Below, piece by piece: positions 7,275-16,070 of a stretch of DNA of 36,554 nt (position 1 is the first letter of the stretch; each line of letters starts with the position of its first letter). The notes below the pieces were generated by a model that was given only the letters and a program-made list of their open reading frames with translations, was not told the DNA's origin and did not search any database. A program made the translations under genes and the position numbers. Source of the DNA: Acholeplasma sp. (GTDB taxonomy: Bacteria > Bacillota_I > Bacilli_A > ML615J-28 > CAG-698); NCBI GenBank assembly GCA_012838635.1, contig DUOW01000014.1, forward strand, positions 1 through 36,554, given 5' to 3'.

Positions 7275-9112
7275 AAAAAAGATTTGTAATTATCTTATTA
7301 CTGGTTTTATCTATTTTCATGCTAACAAGTTGTAAGAAAGATGATGAGCCTGTTGTTGTAAAAAAGGATCCGTTTATTCCTTCACAAACTAAAGTAATTG
7401 CAGAAAACATGCAAGAAGAAACAGTTTTTGCTGTTTTAGATGCAGAAGGAAATATTGTTTCTTTAAAAGTAGTAGCAGTATTAGATAATGTTGAAGCTGA
7501 TAATTACTATACAATTAATGCTCATACTTTAGGAACTAATGCTAACTTATCAGAAAACAATCCTTTAGTAAAAGAAGGCAACTTAATTAAAATACCAGTT
7601 AAAAATGCTAAAAATAAATATTATTATGAGTTAGAGTTAGATAAAACTAAGTATGAATTACCATATAAATTTAAGTTTACCTATTATTTAGGTGAAGAAG
7701 AAAAAACTTTAAATGAAATTCTTGGGAAAGCTGGAACGTTTAAAATTAAATTAGAGATTACTCCTAATGAAGCAGTTGCAAAAGAAATAAGAGAACAGTT
7801 TGTAGCACAAGTACAAGTACCGATTGATATTGATAAAGCAGAAGTAATTGATGATGATGGAGCAATGACATCTGTTCTAGCAGGTTCAGTTAGAACGATA
7901 GCTTATTTTGGGATGCCAGGATCAAAGTCTAGTTATGAGTTAACGATTAAAACTGATTCATTTATGAGAATCAATGCTACAATTAGCCTTCAAGCTATCG
8001 ATATGAGTTCAATTGATTTGGAAAATATATTTGCTAATCTAAATATGTTTGGTGAAGAATTATCACCAGAAGCGTTAAAGGCAATGGTAATCTTGATGCT
8101 TGGTGGTCTAGCAGAAGGGATGTCGGAATTTTCATTTATCCATTTATTAAATACGCAAATTAAAGGAGCATTACAAGGTGTACTAGAAAATCCAATGGAC
8201 TTTTCTGGATTAGACCAATTAGGAGTAGCAATTCAAAATATTGCCCCACCAGTTGCATCAATCGCTGATGAAGAGTTAAGAGGTCAAATTCTTGCTTCAT
8301 ACTTAGCAGTAACAGTAGCAGCTAGTGAAGCTTTTGCACCTGAAATTATGACATCTATTCAAGAATGTATTGTTCAAGTAGGAACAGATGTTTCAAGAAT
8401 GGAAAGTTATGATCCAAAATATCAAAAGATTGTTGCTACTAAGACTGCTTTAGAAGGCTTAATTCCTAAAATTGAAGCTTTAGATATTAGTATCTTAGAA
8501 GATGTTGCTTTAATTAAAAACAATATTGCTTCTATGGGAAGTGATTATGCTTTATATGATAATGATGTAAAAGAAGTTTTTGATAATTTTCATAAGTTAT
8601 TAAATAATATTGAAACACTAGGAACTAAAATTGGTGTTTTAATCCAAAAGTTAGCTGAATATCAAGCAATGATGGTGGCTAATCAAGATGCTTTTGGCTC
8701 AGATCCAGCAGTTATTGCTCAAGTTCAAACTATTATTAATACAATTTCTAATGAGCAAGGTACAGGCTTAATTAATCAACTTACAGGTATTGCATCACAA
8801 ATTGAAAGTTCAATGCCTACAACTGATGATTTAACTGCTTTAGGTGCTTTATTTAATAAAAACCCGGAAACTGGTCTAACACCTTTAGATATGCCGTTAT
8901 TTGCAATTTTAGAATTTTCCAAAGAAGTAAATTCCGTTAATGTAGATACTCCTATGAGTGCAATGACGTTACTTGATGGCTTATCAATTGCAGCACAAGC
9001 AAAACAAGCTTTTGCTTCATCTGCAAGTGAAGAAGAAACAATTTTTTATTCCTTTGCCTCTCTTGACGTTTTACAAGTAAAATCATTGCAATTTGTTATT
9101 ACCCAAAAGTAA
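7271..9112 (+). CDS. Large lipoprotein partner of the MMPL exporter
   Basis: A 613-residue protein with a lipoprotein signal: MKKR, a hydrophobic core and the lipobox LTSC, with Cys21 as the predicted lipidated residue, followed by charged KKDDE. After a beta-rich region (about 30-260) the rest is largely helical, with repeated Ala-, Ile- and Leu-rich stretches suggesting long helical bundles or coiled coils. I recognise no enzyme motif. It is translationally coupled to the MMPL gene (ATGA overlap), which points to an outside-facing accessory of that exporter, perhaps playing the part YhgE-like proteins play elsewhere. That role is inference from context. Confidence 0.85.
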   Translation: MKKRFVIILLLVLSIFMLTSCKKDDEPVVVKKDPFIPSQTKVIAENMQEETVFAVLDAEGNIVSLKVVAVLDNVEADNYYTINAHTLGTNANLSENNPLVKEGNLIKIPVKNAKNKYYYELELDKTKYELPYKFKFTYYLGEEEKTLNEILGKAGTFKIKLEITPNEAVAKEIREQFVAQVQVPIDIDKAEVIDDDGAMTSVLAGSVRTIAYFGMPGSKSSYELTIKTDSFMRINATISLQAIDMSSIDLENIFANLNMFGEELSPEALKAMVILMLGGLAEGMSEFSFIHLLNTQIKGALQGVLENPMDFSGLDQLGVAIQNIAPPVASIADEELRGQILASYLAVTVAASEAFAPEIMTSIQECIVQVGTDVSRMESYDPKYQKIVATKTALEGLIPKIEALDISILEDVALIKNNIASMGSDYALYDNDVKEVFDNFHKLLNNIETLGTKIGVLIQKLAEYQAMMVANQDAFGSDPAVIAQVQTIINTISNEQGTGLINQLTGIASQIESSMPTTDDLTALGALFNKNPETGLTPLDMPLFAILEFSKEVNSVNVDTPMSAMTLLDGLSIAAQAKQAFASSASEEETIFYSFASLDVLQVKSLQFVITQK

Positions 9113-9120
9113 TAACGTAA

Positions 9121-9167
9121 AAAGCCTTTCCTAATAAAAAAATCTCTCTCGTTAGGAGAGGTTTTTT
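9121..9167 (+). terminator. Terminator after the lipoprotein gene, with two alternative stems
   Basis: CCTTTCCTAA (9125-9134) pairs with TTAGGAGAGG (9152-9161), with A-T extension on both sides into the T-run at 9162-9167. A competing shorter hairpin, AATCTCTC (9141-9148) with GAGAGGTT (9156-9163), uses the same right arm. Either gives a working intrinsic terminator. Confidence 0.8.
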
Positions 9168-9188
9168 ATTTTATTATGACCTTATTTA

Positions 9189-9197
9189 TGATATAAT
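9189..9197 (+). promoter_or_regulatory. Extended -10 promoter of the mutS operon
   Basis: TGATATAAT is an extended -10 element (TG-n-TATAAT) with no good -35 box. The in-frame ATG at 9198 touches this -10 box and would lie upstream of the transcript start, so mutS must begin at the ATG at 9216. Confidence 0.75.
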
Positions 9198-9215
9198 ATG
9201 ATAAATGGTGATAAT

Positions 9216-11768
9216 ATGACAAAAATTGACAAAACAAAATATACGCCTATGATGAGGCAATATTTAGAGATTAAAGAAAATTATCCTGATACTTTAGTTT
9301 TATATAGGTTAGGAGATTTTTATGAGCTTTTCTTTAATGATGCAATTGTAGCATCAAAAGAGTTAGATATTGTGTTAACAGGGCGAGATGCAGGGATGAA
9401 AGATCGCGTTCCAATGTGTGGTGTTCCCTATCATGCTATTGATAGCTATTTAGATAGATTAACTTCTAAAGGTTATAAAGTTGCGATTGTAGAACAAGTT
9501 GAAGATCCTAAAGAAGCTAAGGGGATTGTAAAAAGAGAAGTTATTAGAGTTATCACTCCTGGTACGATTACCGAAGGGAGTATAATTTCTGAAGAAGATA
9601 ACAATTTCTTAGCAACTGTTGCTAAAGAAAAGAATCGTTTTATCTTTGCTTATTCTGACCTATCAACTGGAGAAAACTATATAACAGATATTCCTTTAAA
9701 TGAAGAGTTATTGCTTCAAGAAATCTTAAATTTAAAGACAAAAGAAATAGTTGTTTCAAGCACATTTGATTTAGGTATTTTTGCTCCCCTAGAGAAAGTA
9801 GCTAGTATTACTTATTCTCTTTCTGATGATGAAGAAGACATCTCTTATTTAAAGAAGTTAACTTTAGATTTAGATCAAGAAGAGCAAAAGTGTGCTAATA
9901 GACTTTTAAATTATATCGTAAGTACACAAAAAAAAGTTTTGATTCATATGCAAAGCTTTACCAAATATGATATTTCAGGTTACTTAAAGATTGATTTTAC
10001 TTCAAGACGTAATTTAGAACTTTTAGAGACAATTAGATTTCAAAATAAAAAGAATACTTTGTTTTATACTTTAAATAAAACAAAGACAGCAATGGGAGCA
10101 AGATTCTTAAAAAGGAATATTGTTTTTCCTTTAATTGATAAGGCAAAAATTGAAGCAAGATACGATATTATTGATGCTTTACATAAAGCTTTTATTAAAG
10201 CAGATGATATTAGAAATATTCTAAATGATATTTATGACTTAGAGAGGATTGTTGGGAGGATTGCCTATGATAATGCTAATCCAAAAGACTTCTTGCAGTT
10301 AAAAGCATCATTAAAAGATATTCCTTTATTACAAGCATTACTTAAAGAAATAGGTATTATTAAATATTTCCCTAATCTAGAGGAAATCGAGCCTTTTGTT
10401 TTTATCTATAAAACAATTAATGATGCGATTAGTGAAGATGCTCCTTATACAATTAAAGAAGGGGGAATCTTTAAAGATGGTTATAGTGAAGAATTAGACA
10501 CTTTAAGACATTTAAATGATAAAAGCCAAGATTATCTAATTAGCTTAGAACAAAGAGAAAGAAAAAGAACAAATATCAAAAACCTAAAAGTAGGTTACAA
10601 TAAAGTCTTTGGCTATTATATTGAAATAAGTAAAGGAAATATTCCTTTAGTTAAAGATGAATATGGTTATATTAGAAAACAAACATTAGTTAACTCGGAG
10701 CGTTATATAACCGAAGAGTTAAAAGAAAAAGAAACGATGATTTTAAGAGCTGAAGAAAAGATGATGGCTTTAGAATATAATATGTTTGTAAGTATGCGTG
10801 ATTTATTTAAAGAATATACTCATACTTTACAAGCTTTAAGTAAAGATCTTGCTTTACTTGATATGATGCAATCATTAGCGAGGGTTGCAAAAGAAAATAA
10901 TTATGTAAGGCCTAAATTTCAAAAAGAGGGAATTAAGATCATTACTGGCCGTCACCCTGTTTTAGAGCAAGCAGAAGATAACTTTATTCCTAATGATTTA
11001 GTTATGGAAGAAGAAAAGATTATGCTAATTACAGGACCAAATATGAGTGGTAAATCTACTTATATGAGGCAAATTGCTTTAATTGCAATTATGGCCCAAA
11101 TTGGATCTTTTGTTAGTGCAAAAGAAGCTATCTTGCCTTTATTTGATGCTATTTATACTAGGATAGGTGCTAGTGATGATATTATTTCTGGTGAGTCTAC
11201 ATTTATGGTAGAGATGCTTGAAGTAAATAAAGCTTTACAAAATGCAACTAGTAATTCGTTAATCATTTTTGATGAAATAGGTCGTGGTACAGCTACATAT
11301 GATGGTATTAGTTTAGCGCAAAGTATTATTGAGTATATCCATAATAACATCAAAGCTTATACTTTATTTTCAACGCATTATCATGAACTTACCTCTTTAG
11401 ACCAAAGTTTAAAGAACTTAAAGAATATTCATGTAAGTATTAAAGAGCGTTTAGGTGAAGTCATCTTTATGCATAAAGTTTTACCTGGTGCTGTTGATCG
11501 AAGTTATGGAATTAATGTAGCTAAGTTAGCAAAACTTCCGCTAGAAGTTATTCTAAGAGCAACTGACCTATTACATAAATATGAAACAAAGGGAATTGAT
11601 AGTGAGAAACTTTCACTTGCTAACTATCAAGCACCACTAATTTATGATTCTAAGACAGAGTTAGAGAAAAACATTTTAGAAGAGATTGAAACGATAGATT
11701 TAAATAAAACATCACCACTTGATGCCTTAAATAAACTATCAGAATTACAAAAGAAGTTAAAAAAGTAA
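9216..11768 (+). CDS. mutS: DNA mismatch-recognition ATPase MutS
   Basis: An 850-residue MutS counted from ATG 9216, preceded by GGTGAT. The mismatch-binding domain opens with PMMRQYLEIKENYPD and contains GDFYELFF with the Phe-x-Glu mismatch probe. Connector, lever and clamp regions follow. The ABC-type ATPase has Walker A GPNMSGKST at about 607-615 and Walker B in LIIFDEIGRGTATYDG. The dimerisation tail ends the protein. MutS scans DNA and recruits MutL, the next gene. Length and motifs indicate a fully functional MutS1. The gap to mutL is 10 bases. Confidence 0.98.
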   Translation: MTKIDKTKYTPMMRQYLEIKENYPDTLVLYRLGDFYELFFNDAIVASKELDIVLTGRDAGMKDRVPMCGVPYHAIDSYLDRLTSKGYKVAIVEQVEDPKEAKGIVKREVIRVITPGTITEGSIISEEDNNFLATVAKEKNRFIFAYSDLSTGENYITDIPLNEELLLQEILNLKTKEIVVSSTFDLGIFAPLEKVASITYSLSDDEEDISYLKKLTLDLDQEEQKCANRLLNYIVSTQKKVLIHMQSFTKYDISGYLKIDFTSRRNLELLETIRFQNKKNTLFYTLNKTKTAMGARFLKRNIVFPLIDKAKIEARYDIIDALHKAFIKADDIRNILNDIYDLERIVGRIAYDNANPKDFLQLKASLKDIPLLQALLKEIGIIKYFPNLEEIEPFVFIYKTINDAISEDAPYTIKEGGIFKDGYSEELDTLRHLNDKSQDYLISLEQRERKRTNIKNLKVGYNKVFGYYIEISKGNIPLVKDEYGYIRKQTLVNSERYITEELKEKETMILRAEEKMMALEYNMFVSMRDLFKEYTHTLQALSKDLALLDMMQSLARVAKENNYVRPKFQKEGIKIITGRHPVLEQAEDNFIPNDLVMEEEKIMLITGPNMSGKSTYMRQIALIAIMAQIGSFVSAKEAILPLFDAIYTRIGASDDIISGESTFMVEMLEVNKALQNATSNSLIIFDEIGRGTATYDGISLAQSIIEYIHNNIKAYTLFSTHYHELTSLDQSLKNLKNIHVSIKERLGEVIFMHKVLPGAVDRSYGINVAKLAKLPLEVILRATDLLHKYETKGIDSEKLSLANYQAPLIYDSKTELEKNILEEIETIDLNKTSPLDALNKLSELQKKLKK

Positions 11769-11778
11769 GGAGTAAAAG

Positions 11779-13548
11779 ATGATCAAACAACTGGATAAAC
11801 ATTTAATCAATTTAATAAAAGCTGGAGAAGTTATTGAACACTGTTATTCAGTTGTAAAGGAGCTTGTTGAGAATGCAATTGATGCTGGTGCTAAAAATAT
11901 TGTCATTACTTTAGAAAATTCTGGTTTAAAAGAAATCAAAGTTTTAGATGATGGTAGTGGGATGAGTGAGCAAGAAGCAAGGCTTGCAATCTTACCTCAT
12001 CACACTAGTAAAATCTTAGAAGAAGCTGATTTATATCATATTGATACTTTAGGTTTTAGAGGTGAAGCCCTACCTTCAATTATTGCTGTTTCCTCTTTTA
12101 GAATGAAGACATCTGATAATGGTATTCAAGGAATAATGATGTCTTTAAAAGGTGGAGAATTAATTAGTGAAGCATTAATTGCTTTAAATAAAGGGACGGA
12201 AATTACTGTTAGGAGTCTATTTTATAACACTCCAGTTCGCTTACAAAACTTAAAAAATGAATATGTAGAGTTAAGTTATATTGCTGACTTTGTAATGAAG
12301 ATTGCTTTTGCAAGACCAGATATTGCTTTTAAGTTAATCAATAATGATAAATTGTTACTTCAAACTTATGGTTCAGGTAACCTTTTAGAAGTAATTAATG
12401 CAGTTTATGGGACAGAAGTTGCTAAGAATATGCTTGAAGTTAAAGGCAGGAGTAACTTATATCAAATATCTGGTTATATTAGTAACTTAAATGTAACTAG
12501 GTCAAGTAAAGGCAATATGACTTTTATTGTCAATGGTAGAAGTGTAAAAAACAATAAACTATTTAATATAGTTTTAGCTGCTTATAAAGGTTACTTAATG
12601 ATTGGGAAATTCCCTTATGTAATCTTAAATATTACTTCAAGTTCAAATTTAATTGATGTAAATATTCACCCATCTAAAATCGAAGTTAGATTTACTGAAG
12701 AAAGAGAATTAGAAGAGCTAATTACAGATGTTGTTAGAGAAGCTTTATCTAAAACTAATCTTACTTATAGTTTTGAAGAAGAACAAGTAGAGCCAGAAGA
12801 GCCACAAGCAGTTTTAGAACCACAAGAAGAATCAACTAAGCTTGATTTAGAAAACATAGAAATAAAGGAAACTGAAGCTTTAGTAATTGAAAAAGAAGAA
12901 GAAAGCCCTATAATTAGGGAAGAGGTTACTCAATATAATCTTGATTTTGAGGAGTTAAAAGAAGAAGTAATAAGTAACTATGACTATGTAGGCCAGTTAT
13001 TTAATACCTATATAATTCTTGAAAATAAGAATGATTTCTATTTAGTTGACCAACATGCGGCAGCTGAAAGAATAAATTATGAGTTAATTTTAGAATCATT
13101 AAGGTTAGAAAATCACAAAAAATATGAGTTACTAGTTCCTATCAATTTAAAATATTCTAAAAAAGATTACTTTCTTGTTTTAGAACATTTAGATGAAATT
13201 GAAGCTTTAGGAATTGAACTAGAAGAGTTTGGTAATAATAGTTTTAATATCAGAGTTATTCCTAACTGGATTTTTAGAGGGAAAGAAGAAGAATTTTTAG
13301 ATCAAATTATTGATGATATCATTCACTCTAAAAAAACTGAACGTGAAGAGTTTTTAGATAATCTAGCAATTAACCTTGCTTGTAAGAAGTCAATTAAAGC
13401 AAGTGATAGATTAAGTGATCAAGAAGTAAAAAGTTTATTAAAAGATCTAGAACAAACTACAAATCCTTATACTTGTCCTCATGGAAGACCAACTATTGTT
13501 AAGCTAAAAAAATATGAACTTGAAAAGATGTTTAAGAGGATTGTATGA
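11779..13548 (+). CDS. mutL: Mismatch repair endonuclease MutL
   Basis: A 589-residue protein. The N-terminal GHKL ATPase carries VKELVENAIDAGA, DDGSGM and GFRGEALPSI. An acidic, low-complexity linker covers about 330-400. The C-terminal domain carries the metal-dependent endonuclease motif DQHAAAERINYE (Asp424 onward) plus ACKKSIKA and CPHGRP. This is therefore the nicking MutL type of organisms lacking MutH. The first motif reads AGEVIEHCYSVV where most relatives have ERPASVV, a local divergence next to the ATP site. AAGGAG precedes the start. The gene overlaps miaA by ATGA, giving a conserved mutS-mutL-miaA operon. Confidence 0.97.
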   Translation: MIKQLDKHLINLIKAGEVIEHCYSVVKELVENAIDAGAKNIVITLENSGLKEIKVLDDGSGMSEQEARLAILPHHTSKILEEADLYHIDTLGFRGEALPSIIAVSSFRMKTSDNGIQGIMMSLKGGELISEALIALNKGTEITVRSLFYNTPVRLQNLKNEYVELSYIADFVMKIAFARPDIAFKLINNDKLLLQTYGSGNLLEVINAVYGTEVAKNMLEVKGRSNLYQISGYISNLNVTRSSKGNMTFIVNGRSVKNNKLFNIVLAAYKGYLMIGKFPYVILNITSSSNLIDVNIHPSKIEVRFTEERELEELITDVVREALSKTNLTYSFEEEQVEPEEPQAVLEPQEESTKLDLENIEIKETEALVIEKEEESPIIREEVTQYNLDFEELKEEVISNYDYVGQLFNTYIILENKNDFYLVDQHAAAERINYELILESLRLENHKKYELLVPINLKYSKKDYFLVLEHLDEIEALGIELEEFGNNSFNIRVIPNWIFRGKEEEFLDQIIDDIIHSKKTEREEFLDNLAINLACKKSIKASDRLSDQEVKSLLKDLEQTTNPYTCPHGRPTIVKLKKYELEKMFKRIV

Positions 13549-14456
13549 TTAAGGTTATAGGGATTGTTGGGGCTACAGGTTCTGGTAAGACTTATCTTTC
13601 TAATCTACTAGCAAGAAAATTTAAAGCTGAGATTATTAATACTGATGCTTCTAGTTTTAGAAAAGGATTAGATATTGGTACAGCTAAACCAAAAAATGAA
13701 GAAATGTTGGTAAAACATCACTTAATTGACTTTTTAAATCCAATAGAGGATTATTCTATTAATAGTTTTCAAAAGGACTGTCGAAGCAAAATAGAGGAGT
13801 TAAATGAAGAAAATAAATTAGTTTTCTTAGTTGGTGGTTCAATGCTTTATCTAAACAGTGTTATTTATGACTATCAGTTTAGTAAAGTAAAACGAGATAA
13901 AAAGAAATATTTAGCTTATTCTAACGATGAGCTTTATGAATATTTAATCAAACTAGATCCTGCTTTAAAAGACAAATATCATCCAAATAACAGAAGAAGA
14001 ATTGAAAGAGCCCTTGACTTAATAGAAGACAATAGCTTAAAGCAAAAACAAACTGAAACTAAGTATTATGACTTTTTGATTATTTTCTTAAATCCAGAAA
14101 GAAAAGATTTATATGATAGAATTAATAAAAGAGTAGATTTAATGCTTGAAGAAGGCTTTATAGATGAAGTAAAAGCATTAAAAGAAGCAGGAATTGATCT
14201 AACTAAAATCAAAGAAATTGGCTATAAAGAGTTAGGTGATTATTTAGATGGTAAGATTACTTTAGAAGATGCTAAAGAAGTAATAGCACAAAAGACTCGA
14301 AATTATGCGAAGAGGCAAATAACTTGGTATCGTAATAAGATTGAAACTGTAGAAGTAAAGGTAGATTACAACAATCTAGATTTAGCACTTAAGAAAAGTG
14401 AAGAATTAATAATGAGGTTTTTAAATGGAAAGACTACAAAAGAGAATAGCAAATAG
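13545..14456 (+). CDS. miaA: tRNA dimethylallyltransferase MiaA
   Basis: A 303-residue enzyme that transfers a dimethylallyl group to N6 of A37 in tRNAs reading UNN codons. The P-loop is GATGSGKT, followed by GLDIGTAKP, VGGSMLY and the C-terminal KRQITWYR, all hallmarks of the family. The segment usually reading DSxxxY before GLDIGTAK is DASSFRK here, so the Tyr is lost while the Asp is kept. The gene overlaps mutL by four bases and the next gene by 32 bases, so it is embedded in a tightly packed operon. Confidence 0.95.
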   Translation: MIKVIGIVGATGSGKTYLSNLLARKFKAEIINTDASSFRKGLDIGTAKPKNEEMLVKHHLIDFLNPIEDYSINSFQKDCRSKIEELNEENKLVFLVGGSMLYLNSVIYDYQFSKVKRDKKKYLAYSNDELYEYLIKLDPALKDKYHPNNRRRIERALDLIEDNSLKQKQTETKYYDFLIIFLNPERKDLYDRINKRVDLMLEEGFIDEVKALKEAGIDLTKIKEIGYKELGDYLDGKITLEDAKEVIAQKTRNYAKRQITWYRNKIETVEVKVDYNNLDLALKKSEELIMRFLNGKTTKENSK

Positions 14457-15162
14457 CGGACTTTGTTCGAGAAGAAAAGCAGAAGAGTATATAAAAGAAG
14501 GTAGAGTAAAAGTAAACGGGGAAGTTATAACTGAAATGGGTGTTAAAGTATCTCCAAGTGATACAATTTTAGTTGATGATAATCCTTTACCTGTTTTAAT
14601 TAAAACTTACCTTGTTATGAATAAACCAGTAGGAGTTTTATCTTCCACAACCGATGATCGAGGAAGAAAAACAGTTATTTCTATTCTTCCTCAAGAATAT
14701 CAAGGTTTAGGTTTATATCCTGTTGGTAGACTAGACTATGATACTAAAGGAGTCCTTTTAATCACTAACGATGGTGATTTTATGAATACTTTAATTGGTC
14801 CTAAATCAAACCTAAAAAAAGAATACCTTGCTAGAATTGATGGGATTATTACGAAAGAAGAAGTGAAAAACTTAGCTCAAGGTGTATATATTGATGCTAA
14901 AAAAACAAGAAAATGTGATGCTAAGATTATTGATATTGATAAGAAAAACAAATCTTCATTAGTTAGTATCACTTTAGTTGAAGGAAACTACCATCAAGTT
15001 AAAAACATGTTTTTAGCTTTAGGTTATAATGTAAAGAAACTAACAAGAGTTAAGTTTGGGGAAGTAGAAATAGGAAACTTATCTCCAGGCGAGATAAGAG
15101 AATTAAAACCTCATGAAATTAAAAGGTTAGTAGTTTTAAGTAAATATAAGTTTGTAAAGTAA
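14425..15162 (+). CDS. rluB: rRNA pseudouridine synthase of the RsuA/RluB group
   Basis: A 245-residue protein. An S4 RNA-binding domain (about 1-60) opens with ERLQKRIANSGLCSRRKAEEY. The catalytic domain follows with GRLDYDTKGVLLITNDGDF, where Asp104 is the catalytic aspartate. It isomerises uridine in rRNA, most likely in 23S rRNA as RluB, although RsuA/RluB specificity cannot be settled from sequence alone. The ATG at 14425 lies inside miaA, with GAGG at a suitable distance. The gene ends at a terminator, closing the mutS operon. Confidence 0.92.
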   Translation: MERLQKRIANSGLCSRRKAEEYIKEGRVKVNGEVITEMGVKVSPSDTILVDDNPLPVLIKTYLVMNKPVGVLSSTTDDRGRKTVISILPQEYQGLGLYPVGRLDYDTKGVLLITNDGDFMNTLIGPKSNLKKEYLARIDGIITKEEVKNLAQGVYIDAKKTRKCDAKIIDIDKKNKSSLVSITLVEGNYHQVKNMFLALGYNVKKLTRVKFGEVEIGNLSPGEIRELKPHEIKRLVVLSKYKFVK

Positions 15163-15189
15163 AAAATAGACTTTTGAAAGTCTATTTTT
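15162..15189 (+). terminator. Terminator of the mutS-rluB operon
   Basis: AAAAATAGACTT (15162-15173) pairs perfectly with AAGTCTATTTTT (15178-15189) around a TTGA loop. The A and T tracts make it usable on either strand. Confidence 0.9.
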
Positions 15190-15232
15190 AATTTCAAAGC
15201 CATTTGAATCTTAAAATTATCTTAAAAAGTAT

Positions 15233-15260
15233 TTGCAATTATTACAATTTGAGATACAAT
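15233..15260 (+). promoter_or_regulatory. Promoter of surface-protein copy 1
   Basis: TTGCAA (15233-15238) and TACAAT (15255-15260) are 16 bases apart. The promoters of copies 2 and 3 carry the same TTGC-type -35 box. The 45 bases upstream (TTTCAAA and CTTAAAA segments) resemble the region before copy 3. Confidence 0.7.
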
Positions 15261-15291
15261 TGTGACTAATATAGTGAAGAGTAGAATTAAA

Positions 15292-15930
15292 ATGAAAAAT
15301 AGAAAAAAATTAATGCTTTTTGCTATCTTAATATTTCTACTTTCTGCATCAGTAAGTAGTGCTTATGCATATTGGGCAGGAACAGTTAATGCACCTGCAC
15401 CAGAAGATGAGAATATTACTATTAACATTGGTGAAGGTGGGACTGTTACTACTGAAATAGTACTAACTAACCATCCTGATTTTACTGATAAAATATTAGT
15501 CCCAACAGGACAAGTTGCTAATAGTGTTGATCCAGGTGTAGGTAAGGAAAATGTAGATGCACTTTATTTTTGTTATAATATAAGATAGACACAATCAGGT
15601 GGAAATGCAATTGGTGAATATGGATATTTGAATGTTAAGATTAATAGTATTACTATTGGTGGAGATGCTACTTATGGTGATTTAGTTAAGGTTTATAATG
15701 GTTCAAATCTAGATACAAACCCACCACTTATTCCAATAGGTACAACACACACTTTAGATATTATACCACTAGCAGCTGATCTTCCATCTGCTGGGTGGTT
15801 TACATTTAAATTAACTGAACCAGCTAACAAAACTATTTATGATGCTATTAAAGGGAAACCGATTGCTATTCAATTGGAGTTTAATGTTGTTCCTGGAGCT
15901 CCGGAACCAGGACCACCACCGCCTCCATAG
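15292..15930 (+). pseudogene. Surface-protein array copy 1, interrupted by an in-frame TAG
   Basis: The start is set at ATG 15292 by alignment with its paralogues. An in-frame GTG at 15262 lies over the expected transcription start. The product begins MKNRKK, then a hydrophobic signal, then AYAYWAGTVNAPAPED, the family hallmark. TAG at 15586-15588 interrupts the frame, but the same frame continues to 15930 with clear family sequence (VKINSITIGG, LTEPANKTIYDAIKGKPI) and a Pro-rich end. The stop falls exactly where copies 2, 3 and 4 have a conserved Trp, consistent with TGG to TAG. The flanking residues are also off-consensus (LYFCYNIR). Translation would give a 98-residue truncated protein. 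It has its own promoter and terminator. Confidence 0.8.
15817..15858 (+). repeat. 42-base segment identical to 16536-16577
   Basis: Both segments encode EPANKTIYDAIKGK near the C-terminus of copies 1 and 2. Identity over 42 bases, including synonymous positions, contrasts with the divergent sequence on both sides. Confidence 0.85.
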
Positions 15931-15942
15931 AAAATAAAAAAT

Positions 15943-15968
15943 GCAGGCTTTATTAGTCTGCTTTTTTT
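15943..15968 (+). terminator. Terminator after copy 1
   Basis: GCAGGCT (15943-15949) pairs with AGTCTGC (15955-15961), with one G-T pair, followed by seven T. Confidence 0.8.
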
Positions 15969-16021
15969 GATAAACTGAGTAAGAATTTTACACTTTTTTT
16001 ACAATTTATAATAAGAAACAC

Positions 16022-16050
16022 TTGCATTTTATTATTGATTGTAGTATAAT
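16022..16050 (+). promoter_or_regulatory. Promoter of surface-protein copy 2
   Basis: TTGCAT (16022-16027) and a perfect TATAAT (16045-16050) are 17 bases apart, and GGAGGT (16060-16065) follows. This is the best-looking promoter of the array. Confidence 0.85.
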
Positions 16051-16070
16051 AGCAAAATTGGAGGTAAATT

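Noticed and set aside
9198-9215. Upstream ATG for mutS giving six extra residues
   Set aside because: It directly abuts the TGATATAAT promoter element and would lie before the transcript start. ATG 9216 has GGTGAT upstream and the usual MutS N-terminus.
13545-14456. Inactive MiaA because the DSxxxY segment is altered
   Set aside because: The P-loop, the conserved Asp, GLDIGTAKP and RQITWYR are all intact, and this segment varies between known MiaA proteins, so activity is likely retained.
15586-15588. Programmed readthrough or TAG recoded as an amino acid in copy 1
   Set aside because: TAG is a normal stop for obg, miaA, cmk-rpsA, the HU-like gene and the phosphoesterase in the same window. 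Copy 4 is interrupted by TAA instead, so a common recoding does not explain both.
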